A stretch of 64,000 nucleotides of DNA from positions 1,187,501 to 1,251,500 of the forward strand of contig LSRY02000009.1 of the NCBI GenBank assembly GCA_001643675.2. Reading direction: 5' to 3'. Positions 56,021 to 64,000 of this stretch are shown here, piece by piece (within the stretch, counting starts at the first letter, position 1; each line of letters starts with the position of its first letter). The position numbers and the translations under genes were made by a program. Below the pieces are notes generated by a model. It made no database searches and was not told the origin of the DNA. It worked only from the letters and a program-made list of their open reading frames with translations. Source of the DNA: Monocercomonoides exilis. Its lineage: Eukaryota > Preaxostyla > Oxymonadida > Polymastigidae.

Positions 56021-56353
56021 TTAATTATGACTTGATAGCAGCTCCTGTAACACGCTGGGCGTGATTCTTTTTTCTTTCTGGTGAGTTAATGAAGCAGAAG
56101 TGGCAGTTGAGGAAGAAGCAGAAGATGAAGCAGAAGATGAAGCTGAATCGTAAGAAAAAGAAGAAGGAGTAGTGGCAGCAGGAAAAATTGAAGGAAAACA
56201 ATCAGATGATGAAGAATTGAAAGATCTAATGGATTTCCACTGATTTGGTAAATGCCATGATTTGGAAAAATCTTCATGATCATCGCTTTCGATTTCTTTT
56301 TCTTTTTCATTTATTATTTTCTTATTTCTTTCTTCTTTTTCAATGATCTTCAA
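56021..56353 (-). CDS. Unrecognised Lys/Glu- then Ser/Ala-rich ORF
   Basis: 110 codons: KIIEKEERNKKIINEKEKEI, HEDFSKSWHLPNQWKSIRSF, then a Ser/Ala/Thr-rich stretch, ending RITPSVLQELLSSHN. The Trp-containing middle segment looks more coding-like than the flanks. It lies downstream, in the same orientation, of the DDE_4 transposase and may be its second ORF or its tail. No start context is convincing. Confidence 0.3.
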   Translation of the reverse strand: MKIIEKEERNKKIINEKEKEIESDDHEDFSKSWHLPNQWKSIRSFNSSSSDCFPSIFPAATTPSSFSYDSASSSASSSASSSTATSASLTHQKEKRITPSVLQELLSSHN

Positions 56354-56659
56354 TTTTTCTTATTTCTCAATTTCATTCTTTTCTGAAGAAATTCGAATAT
56401 CTGGTTCTTCGTCGATATCAGAAGATTCTAAAATATTAATAATTGATATTTGTATGACATCAAAAATATTATTTTGCACTCTTATTTTCAATAAAAAATA
56501 GAGAATAAAAGAAATGCAGGCCTTCTTCTTGAACATAAAGTGACGTGCTTCTTGAGGCAGGTGAGTGATCTGGATTGAGTCGATTTTTTAGTCGAATTCT
56601 ATATTGTTCATTTGATCTTTGTTTTGCTTCATGTCTGTGAATGTTTTTACCTTTGAAAA

Positions 56660-57638
56660 TCTATGATAATACACAGACTTGCTTCCATGTCGCTTGTTGT
56701 TAGTGGGTTCTGTAAAATATGGAAATTTGTTAGACATGCTGCCACAGCAAAATATCTAACAATTTTGTCAGTATCAAATAGCCAGTTTTTTCAAAAAACA
56801 ACAAAAATCGTTTTCATTCTCCCAAAAAATCTTTCGATAATAACCCTATGTTTCGCCAACTCTGGGGTTCCTACTGGTTTTGAAATGACTGCACCAAATT
56901 CCGACTTTGCTCCTATATATGCAGAATCTGCAATAATTTTTGATCCTCCAAGTTTCGAACAGAATATGGGATAATGGTCCTTGAATATGGTATAGTCATG
57001 GGTTGAACCCGGGTAAATGTCACTAATTTTACTAGCAGTTCCAACTTTTTCAAATTCACTCCAACTTCAACCTTTGTGCAATATATATGGTGTTTTCCAC
57101 TAAAGTATTTTTTTCCACTTGATAATGTTCCTTCTGGTCTGTTTGTGGGGATTATCGTGCAATCCACAGCCAGCGCCACATCTCTTAATTCGTCAACACG
57201 ATCAGGCCTGTATGTTAAAAAAATATCAATAAGCGGAATTTTGATATCTCTGACAATGCTGTGAAGAAGTTGTGTTGTTGCTCCAAGAGTTTCATAGTAG
57301 GATGATGCAAGTTAATGATTAAGAGTTGTGGAACCCAGACGAAGAAAATTGAGTAGAAGAAATAGTTGATCATCAAAATTGTTAATTGATTTTTCTCTTC
57401 CTCTGTTCTGAATTGTTTCGTGTTGAATAATTCAAAGAAGAAGATCAAATTCGTTTCTGGTGAAACCAGTGAGACGAAAGAACCCTCGCAAAGGGTCTTC
57501 AATACGTTTTAATGCAAATTGGATTACTGTTTCTTTTTTGATTTCTTTCTTAATTTCAACGTGTTGCAAAAGTGCGATTCTTTTTTCTGCATGTTCCAAA
57601 ATATCCAATATTTTGTTCTGTGACATTGCAAAAAACAC
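56660..57638 (-). pseudogene. Decayed IS5/Harbinger-type (DDE_4) transposase
   Basis: In minus-strand order: KRIEDPLRGFFRLTGFTRNE (57460-57530, the N-terminal helical region), a frameshift, QFRTEEEKNQLTILMINYFF, then ALAVDCTIIPTNRPEGTLSS with GKKYFSGKHHIYCTKVEVGV (first catalytic Asp and the conserved 'Y.SGKhh' strand) at 57050-57180. Then IIADSAYIGAKSEFGAVISK (second Asp) and KHRVIIERFFGRMKTIFVVF (catalytic Glu) follow at 56800-56950, a TGA, then FAVAACLTNFHILQNP. All three catalytic residues are visible, but at least two frameshifts and two stops inactivate it. Terminal repeats were not found. Confidence 0.8.
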
Positions 57639-58550
57639 TTTTTAACTGAAAATTGATGACAATTCCATAATTCAAAAATCTGTTTGAGGATCAATTTCCC
57701 AACATTTTATCAATTGAAATTCACTGAATCAATTTGAAATTGATTATGACTTATTGAAATTAGATTATCATAAACGCAATTTTGTTTGTCCATAAATAAA
57801 ATTGATAGAGATAATTTGAAAAAGGTCTAGTCTTAAATGACAATATTTGAAATATGGGTGATTTTTTTTGATATCATAAAAAATTCCGACGTTTGATCAA
57901 AAAATTTTTTCGTTAAGGGAGGGGTAAAATAGAAAATATTTTTGTAAAATTATACGAAAATATAGTTCAATATATTATTATGATAATTTATTTGTTGATT
58001 TTAATTTGTTTCAAATTGTTTTTATTTCATATTTTGAGAAATTGATATAATTTCTTCAAATATTTTCGAAAATTTGAAAAACATTATAAAACATAAGTTA
58101 TCTTGCTTTAAAAGCATGATAATGATTGTTTCAAAACTCAATAAATTAATTTTTTTTAAAAAAAGAATTGTTAAATGATGTTATTGAAAAGAAATTTCAA
58201 AATTGATGTTGAAGATCCAAATAAATATGTTGAAAACAAACAATTAGCATAAACACAAAAACAAAAATATGATAGTTATACAAAACATTTATCGGATAAA
58301 CAACAATTTATAATGAATTATAATTAAGAAACAATTAATTCTTTGGAGAAGTTATCTAAATAAATTGATCAAAGTTAAAAAAATAACTAAGAAAATATTT
58401 AAAAAATGAGAAGAAATACGAAAATTTCTGTTTTTTCCACTTAAAAATGTTTTTCTTAAAAGCAATTCTCTTTTATTCTCCTTCATCCTCCTCTCAGGCA
58501 TAGCCTTGCTTGAAAGCTGAGTCCTTCTTTAAGAGGGCTGTTCATTTTTC
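57639..58550. other. Very AT-rich intergenic DNA
   Basis: No ORF of interest, no repeat family recognised. Confidence 0.5.
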
Positions 58551-60060
58551 ATGCAGACTCTACAAACATTCCTTTCGTCTGAGATGATTGATAATAAAGA
58601 AGTGGGTATGCTCATTTATTCAACTCCATCTGTGTTGTCTCATTGCCTGGCATGCGTCTCCACATCGCAACTGAATCCACTTTTGCAGATCTTGTATCCC
58701 TACAATTCACTTTCACTTTGTTCGATGATTCTTCACTTATGGCAGTTTTCCCGTCTGCTCTGACCGACTCAACTGCTTTGAGCTAACCTGTACCGGAACC
58801 CAGAACAGAATTTAGACGGGAAACTGCAAACAAGGCCACATTACGCTCTAATGCAAAGGGCAGGCTCTGGTGTGTTCTGAGAGGAAATGTTCAACCGACT
58901 GCACTGCCGGGATGCGTATGAACACCAGCTGTGTGAGCAAAGAGTCGGCCGAGCGAAGAGCCGCGATTGTGTGTCTCCACTGCGAGAAGTCATCATTGCG
59001 CTTGCTCGCATGCATCCTCAAATACTGCTTCGCCCTCAGAAACGCCTATCGAGGAAAGGACCTCTTTCTCCAGTGCTCCTCAATCCCCGAACAGATCAAC
59101 GAGTCCCTCTTTTCCATCGAGTTCACACAACCTTCTCTTGCTGCGAGCACATCCATCCAAAGCTCTGATTCCTCTCACACCGATCCCGATCACGACTTTA
59201 ACATTTTGCCCTTCATTTCTTTTCTTCCGCACCCACAGGATATTCCTCTGCAAAGACGCAGGCTCCTCTGCCAAGCTATGCTACTCCCCGCTTGGCCTCT
59301 ATTTCTCCTTCTCCGCAACCTTAATTTATATCTTCCTCCAGAATTGCCTTTCCAACATTCGAATTTGGTCTTACTCAAACAATCGTGTTTTTGTTCACTT
59401 TGCATTTTCCCGCTCGTTGATATTGCATTTTGCAACAGCTGCATCCTCATCTCATTCCACTCCTCTTTCCACTCCTCCTTTGCTTCAATCAACTTCTAAG
59501 TCTTTTGCCTTTTCGATGAATTCCTCCGTTCATCTTCCTAATTCTTTTCTCTCTCAGAATAGCACATCCACTTCTTTTAGTACGATCTTTTCTCTCTTAT
59601 TTCATTTTCTCCTCCTTCAGTCCTTCACAGCCTTGTACGTGATTGAAATTGGATTTGGCAACTCTGTTGAAAATCTCTCGCAACAGATCTCTCCATAAAA
59701 GCAGACAGCCCCTTTCTTCTTATTCTATGTCAAATTTGTCATGAAGCTCCTTTTGAATGATGAATTCCTTCTTCACTCACATCTTACTCTCCAAGATCAG
59801 CAGTTGTGCACATGCCAAATACAGTGAGTTCGCCAACAACAGCCATGCCGTTTGGAATTACCACTTCTCCCACGGCAACTTCGTCTGCTCCGATGCCGGT
59901 GGACTCAACATCGCTTTCATGAATCCGCTTGTAACATATACACCGTTGTTCAACGCCATTCACTGTCACTCAAAAAGCATTCCCCCTGGTTCATATGTTC
60001 CTGCTTCCAAGCATTTTCAAATTGCAAAATATCTTCTTCCCAAGAACCGAACTTAACAAA
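58551..60060 (+). pseudogene. Decayed host coding region, function unknown
   Basis: G+C-richer than the flanks with coding-like readings in changing plus frames: EVGMLIYSTPSVLSHCLACV at 58611-58670, then AERRAAIVCLHCEKSSLRLL, ACILKYCFALRNAYRGKDLF and IPEQINESLFSIEFTQ at 58950-59140. A Ser/Phe-rich region follows, and SCAHAKYSEFANNSHAVWNY, HFSHGNFVCSDAGGLNIAFM appear at 59800-59920. Stops and frame changes could include introns. An alternative minus reading exists at 59784-59969. No domain is recognised. Confidence 0.38.
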
Positions 60061-60600
60061 CGCTGCAAGAATGAAAATATTAGTGCAAAAAGAGAAAAAG
60101 AAGAGTTAGAAATGTTCTTTACTTCGAGCGACTTCAGTAAGAGCAAATAAGAGTCTGTTGCAGAAAATGAAGGAGTTGGTGACTTCACCGGAGTTCCAAC
60201 AAGAACAGAAGGGGCTGACAATTGTGTGTGTGTGGGAACAATTAAAGAAGGAGTAGCAAATGTTGAGGAGGCTGTGATGATTTCAATGAACAACTTAACA
60301 GAAGACAGTGTGTTGTCGAAAGAGTAAAATGTCTGCTGCTGTTCATCTTCAATATCACCTCGTCCTTTAATTCCCATGTCCCTCCTCTTTTCTGTTGATG
60401 CCTGTGGAAGTCTTGTGTCGAAAGTGCCAACTTGCATTGTGCAAAATTCGTCTTTCTCCTTCGTCTTTTTCTTCGCTTCTGTTCTTCCCGTGATTCCCTT
60501 TCCTCGTCTCCACTCTTAACTTGATTCTGAAATCCACCTTCTTTGCCTCTTCCATTTGAACTTGAACTTTTCTCTGTTCACTCCTTGGTGGTATCATAAA
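59991..60600 (-). pseudogene. Minus-strand coding remnant, function unknown
   Basis: Reads QVGTFDTRLPQASTEKRRDM, EQQQTFYSFDNTLSSVKLFI, EIITASSTFATPSLIVPTHT and SPTPSFSATDSYLLLLKSLE. A basic reading (IPPRSEQRKVQVQMEEAKKV) lies immediately upstream in another frame. The composition is that of a linker-rich host protein. Partner exons are not identified. Confidence 0.35.
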
Positions 60601-61825
60601 GCGAGCGGATGAATGCGATGTTCCTTACCACTCCTTTTCCATCCTGCTGCTATTCCTCATGCGATGCCCATTAACTTCGTTCAACACAGCCGGAGCGCGG
60701 AAGCCGTATGAAGTGCTGAAGCAGAGCGGAATACGCCTCTGGGGAAGAGGAAAACAGTTCTAATCCACATTCAGCGAAGCTACAGAATGCATTGACTGCG
60801 ATGGTGATGATGATGAGAATAAAGAAAAAGGAGGAGGATGGGAAGAAGAAGATGATGATGAATGGAACACAATAAGCAGAAAACAACGATTTCAAAGCGG
60901 GAAGAGGACGAGGAATAAGAGAAAGAAGGAGCGGAGGGTTACCGAAATCCTGAAGCAAATTCCAAAGAAGACACAGAATCAGAAGAAGTTAACAATTTCT
61001 TCTCAGGTGGCAGAGGTTTAGATGAGATCTTCATTTCTCTTAAGGTATCCTTTGCATCGTCTGCATCCTACGGAGCAGAGCAGCAGAGGCCAAAGTGATA
61101 ACACAATTCAGCCAGCGCTGTGCGATGGTGCATGTCCAGAGGAGAAGTGGCAACTGTTGAAATGTTCAAAGCGCGCCAGATACAGGGAGGTGGAGTTGAT
61201 GGCTTATCGTCAGTGGGGTTGGGGGAGAAGAAGAAAAAGAAGAAAAAGAAGAAGAGGAAGGACGAAGAATGAAGATGAGAAGGGGAAAAGAAGGAGAAGA
61301 AGAGAAAGATTGTGAAAAGCAAGAAGAGGAGGAATAAGAAGAAGATGATGATGAGGAACTCTCATATTGTCGCACAGAAAAAGAGAAGGTCGAACCAAAT
61401 TCTTTCCCATCAAAAACATAAACAATAAAAAATCAGCGCTTCTTGTACTGCACATCACGCAACTTCCATTCTCTCCCACGCCTTTGACGTCCCTCATCTA
61501 ATTTTAATTACCATTTCCAACTTCCTCTTCCTTCTCTTCTTTTTCTTCCGTGACTGCGTTCACAGTTCTGGATAAATGTTCATCCAACAGCTTCACAAAA
61601 CCAGAAGAACAACCTTTTTTCACTTGAGATGTGCTTGGTTTATAAATTCTTGCTGAAAATGCACAAAAAAGCTGTAAAATATGGCTTTTTCTTATTGTTC
61701 AGCGACTGAGTTGTTTCATCCATGTGATTTTTAATCAACGCACTGAGAATCTGCATCAGATCTTTGTGGCTTATTAAAGTGGGTTTGTGCTTTCTTCTTC
61801 TTCTTCTTCCTTTTCTTCTTTTATT
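60601..61825. other. Low-complexity, purine-rich DNA with weak coding traces
   Basis: Plus readings such as QFQ-poor, basic stretches (KKERRVTEILKQIPKKTQNQ near 60930 and WQLLKCSKRARYREVELMAY near 61150) alternate with (GAA)n/(GAT)n microsatellites around 60800-60880 and 61215-61360. Not enough to define a gene. Confidence 0.35.
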
Positions 61826-61862
61826 TGATAGAACGCAGTGAGCAGGATTTGCTCCGAAATAA
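61826..61862 (+). repeat. 37-bp inverted repeat of the DIRS terminal region (left)
   Basis: TGATAGAACGCAGTGAGCAG continues through GATTTGCTCCGAAATAA; the perfect inverse is at 62488-62524. Confidence 0.92.
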
Positions 61863-62487
61863 TGAGTTTGATCTTAAATTATGGGTGGTTTGAGTGAAAA
61901 ACTTCGCCCTCCCAAATGACGTGGAAAAAAGGGCGAGATGAAAAAACAAAACAATAGAATTAAAATTTAATAATAATAAAATAAAATAATGCATTGTCCG
62001 CTTCACTTCACCACCGACTTCGCCTTTTGCCATGGTCTCGAAGACCAGAGGGCAGGGGGCATACCCCTCGGAGCTCCCTCCTGCAGGCTGTGCAGGGATC
62101 CGGTGAGGCGAAAATTAAAAACGGAGCAGAAAGAAAAACCACTCTCGCTTTCGCGAGGCGTGGAAAAGAAAACTGCGTGTATTATGCTCTGCCTCCCACT
62201 CTTCTGCTGCATCAGCAGAGCAACCCCAATCATCACACACTACATATTAAATATTCAATTCTTCTCTGTAAAAACAATAATAGTCTTGTAAAGGAGTAGG
62301 ATCATGCTTGAACTTTTTATTTATTTCCACGTTTCTCAAAAAAGGTTCTAGGTGCGCATTAATATCTTCGGGCGGTTGATCTTTTCCTCTATCCTTTTAT
62401 ATCTCGCCCTTTTTCTCGTCATATTCCTCCAAATATGTTTCTCTCTTACGCACCCAGCCGCTCTGAGTCTCTCCATCCGCGTTAGTT

Positions 62488-62524
62488 TTATTTCGGAGCA
62501 AATCCTGCTCACTGCGTTCTATCA
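62488..62524 (-). repeat. 37-bp inverted repeat of the DIRS terminal region (right)
   Basis: Perfect inverse of 61826-61862; a diverged further copy of its core follows at 62560-62582. Confidence 0.92.
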
Positions 62525-62830
62525 ATTCGCAATAGAGCGAATATACGAACGCAAGGAGCAGGTTTGCTCCTCAATAATGAGTTTTGAAGTCCCTCGTTCT
62601 CCTCTCTCCTCTGATCTTAAACCCTCATGCCTAGCACCTTGTCGTGCGGCGGATGACCAGAGGGACTGCGGATGAAGGTGCGACCTCAATCCCTACTCCC
62701 TCCCCCTCCTGCGCTGTTTTCGGGGGGTTCTCGATCGAGTCTTCTGTACTTGAGCGGGCATAATAATTTGTCCTATGCTTCTCTCTCCGCGTTTCCCCCG
62801 ATCGGTTTCGAGCTTCTTCTGCAAGGCAGT

Positions 62831-64000
62831 TTATCTACCCTCCGTAAGCTCCATAATGTTGCGGGGAATTATGGAGGGTGTCTCATCACCCCTGGTGGGT
62901 TGTGTTATATCGTCCTCATGATGCGAACTCTTCTCTCGAGTCGACCCTCGTCTCTTCGAATTCTTTCTCTTGCTCGTCTCCGCTTCTCCCCCAGATTGTG
63001 ATGTTTCTTCAGGATACTCCTTTGTTTCAGATTCTGTATTCTCATTTGAAATTTCTTCTCCTTTGCTGTCCTTCTCCGACTTTCCTCCCTTCTCTGCCAG
63101 GGGTACTGGGCCACCGATTGTATCCAGGATCCATCTCGTGTTCTGAACTGGTAACACGGTGTAATACTCCTGGGCTACTCTAGAGCCTGGCGCCCATCTC
63201 GCGTACGCATTGATTGCTTTCCAATCTGCATCTTGTTGTCTTGCTAAGTGTGTTATCACAGCGTGTCTTATCGAGTACGCGGTAAATGTGTCGGGTATTC
63301 CGTTCTCTCTCAGGACAGCCACTAATTCTTCTTTGATCCTCTGCAAGTTTGCAGGTTGCCTCCCCCTGAGATCGAACCACACATGTTCGTCTCTAAAGGT
63401 TGTCTTTATATAATCCATCCAGCGTTGGAGCGCTACAACCGCATCGATACGTGGGTTTGGATGCTTATTTATAATAACCTTAACAGTCTCTCCCCCTGAT
63501 GTCTTTGTTTGTACTTGTGTCTGGACTAGATTCTCTTTAAATATCGTTGTATCACTTCTCATCCTCTCCAGCTCTGCTGGCCTTAGAGCTCCAAAGATCA
63601 TAGTCAGGATGAGAGCTCTCCTTTGGAGGGTCTGTGGGTCTTTCATATCGTGAGTGGCTTCTGCCCATTTCGTGATGATTGTCAAGTCCCACATCGATTT
63701 GTATCGTTTGCCTCTTCTTGGTTTCTCCCCCACATAGGTCTTTAGAAATGTCTCTATGTCTTTCACGTCAACCTTAGTCTCTCTGAAGAGGTTAATAGAA
63801 TCCAGCACCTTCCGTACTGTCTGATTTATCACTCCACTTGAGAGGTTTGTATTCGAAAGTGTTTCGATGAACTCTGCCATAATCCATTTAGCATCTTTCG
63901 TTGTGAGGGGGTCAGTGTCATCCATGCTCTCTCTATCTAGAAATTGCTTGAATCTTCGCAGGGCTCTCCACGTATCTCTCTCACTCTTCTGATTTCTAAG
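62831..64000 (-). CDS. DIRS-type tyrosine recombinase, open, partial at its N-terminus
   Basis: The frame is open from the window edge (at least 389 codons) to TAA at 62831. The Met at 63925 is probably internal, because coding-like sequence (SERDTWRALRRFKQFLDRES) precedes it. Counting from that Met, residues 10-95 form the helical core-binding domain. Catalytic Arg115 lies in FGALRPAELER, Arg220 in TAYSIRHAVITHLARQ, a Trp in YARWAPGS, and the nucleophilic Tyr in QEYYTVLP (254/255). The His of the usual H-x-x-R is Tyr here, a common DIRS variation. The last 90 residues are polar and low-complexity (EKDSKGEEISNENTESETKE). The enzyme would integrate circular DNA copies of the retroelement. It has no stops, so this element may be recent or active. 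Confidence 0.85.
   Translation of the reverse strand, partial: LRNQKSERDTWRALRRFKQFLDRESMDDTDPLTTKDAKWIMAEFIETLSNTNLSSGVINQTVRKVLDSINLFRETKVDVKDIETFLKTYVGEKPRRGKRYKSMWDLTIITKWAEATHDMKDPQTLQRRALILTMIFGALRPAELERMRSDTTIFKENLVQTQVQTKTSGGETVKVIINKHPNPRIDAVVALQRWMDYIKTTFRDEHVWFDLRGRQPANLQRIKEELVAVLRENGIPDTFTAYSIRHAVITHLARQQDADWKAINAYARWAPGSRVAQEYYTVLPVQNTRWILDTIGGPVPLAEKGGKSEKDSKGEEISNENTESETKEYPEETSQSGGEAETSKRKNSKRRGSTREKSSHHEDDITQPTRGDETPSIIPRNIMELTEGR

Larger units (their letters stand above)
61826..64000 (-). mobile_element. Second DIRS-type retroelement, 3' part (runs off the right edge)
   Basis: A minus-strand tyrosine recombinase (62831 to the edge) is followed by a non-coding terminal region with nested repeats. 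There is a perfect 37-bp inverted pair at 61826-61862 and 62488-62524. A shorter inverted pair around AAAAAGGGCGAGAT sits at 61933-61946 and 62401-62414. A third, diverged copy of GAGCAGGxTTTGCTCC...AATAATGAG lies at 62560-62582. Such split inverted and internal complementary repeats are characteristic of DIRS elements. RT/RNase H is expected beyond 64000. This copy is younger than the one at 14.6-18.1 kb, because its recombinase is open. Confidence 0.72.

Noticed and set aside
1-64000. Whole-window use of TAA/TAG as glutamine
   Set aside because: The 5033-9766 gene has about 66 Gln, all CAA/CAG. The 464-codon RT segment, the glycosyltransferase and the open recombinase also use only CAR. In the beta-helix gene at 46.8 kb the TAG replaces a probable Tyr. 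Only the replicon remnant keeps the idea alive, and it is reported there.

Overview
The window looks like nuclear DNA of an oxymonad flagellate close to Monocercomonoides. Three things point there. First, two beta-helix surface-type proteins (46.5-48.1 kb and 49.4-50.3 kb) match, from memory, a large family of M. exilis. Second, two fragments (39.8-40.7 kb and 53.6-53.9 kb) belong to another very large M. exilis family of unknown function, with the hallmark VFEKMEEEGYEDII. Third, the DNA is AT-rich, spliceosomal-type introns are short, and there are long homopolymers and acidic or serine-rich low-complexity proteins. No database search was possible, so the taxon is a strong inference only. Open genes such as 5033-9766 use CAA/CAG for about 66 glutamines and never TAA/TAG, so the host reads the standard code.

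Layout: (1) 0-5 kb: a partial exon leaving the left edge and a decayed Merlin transposase. (2) 5-9.8 kb: a 1577-residue Glu/Lys/Ser-rich protein, open throughout. (3) 10.9-13.4 kb: a signal-peptide plus C-terminal-anchor surface protein gene broken by five in-frame stops but with no frameshift. (4) 14.6-18.1 kb: a decayed DIRS-type retroelement on the minus strand (gag-like, RT/RNase H, tyrosine recombinase). (5) 18.1-33.4 kb: remains of a replicon-like element (a small coiled-coil ORF and a primase-polymerase/SF3-helicase gene). The replication gene is cut in two by an 11.7 kb hAT-type transposon (20870-32552) with terminal repeats and a target duplication. That transposon holds its own decayed transposase and fragments of unrelated host-like genes. 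(6) 34.1-35.0 kb: an apparently intact capsular-polysaccharide-type glycosyltransferase. (7) 35.3-36.4 kb: a decayed acidic gene. (8) 38.7-49.3 kb: a decayed plus-strand host gene region hit by two transposons. One is a 2.8 kb hAT-like element (38952-41766); the other is a 4.1 kb element with 0.54 kb inverted arms that carries a beta-helix surface gene (44566-48663). (9) 49.4-50.3 kb: a second beta-helix pseudogene. (10) 51.3-55.4 kb: a 978 bp MITE-like element next to a 3.1 kb element whose 697 bp inverted arms each begin with a tRNA-like Pol III promoter. (11) 56.7-57.6 kb: a decayed IS5/Harbinger-type (DDE_4) transposase. (12) 58.5-61.5 kb: decayed coding fragments. (13) 61.8 kb to the right edge: a second DIRS-type element with an open tyrosine recombinase.

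The region reads as a transposon graveyard with few live genes. Its most unusual parts are the mobile units carrying pieces of expanded surface-protein or lineage-specific gene families, the tRNA-headed inverted repeat, and the replicon remains whose small ORF is interrupted only by TAA/TAG at glutamine-compatible positions.
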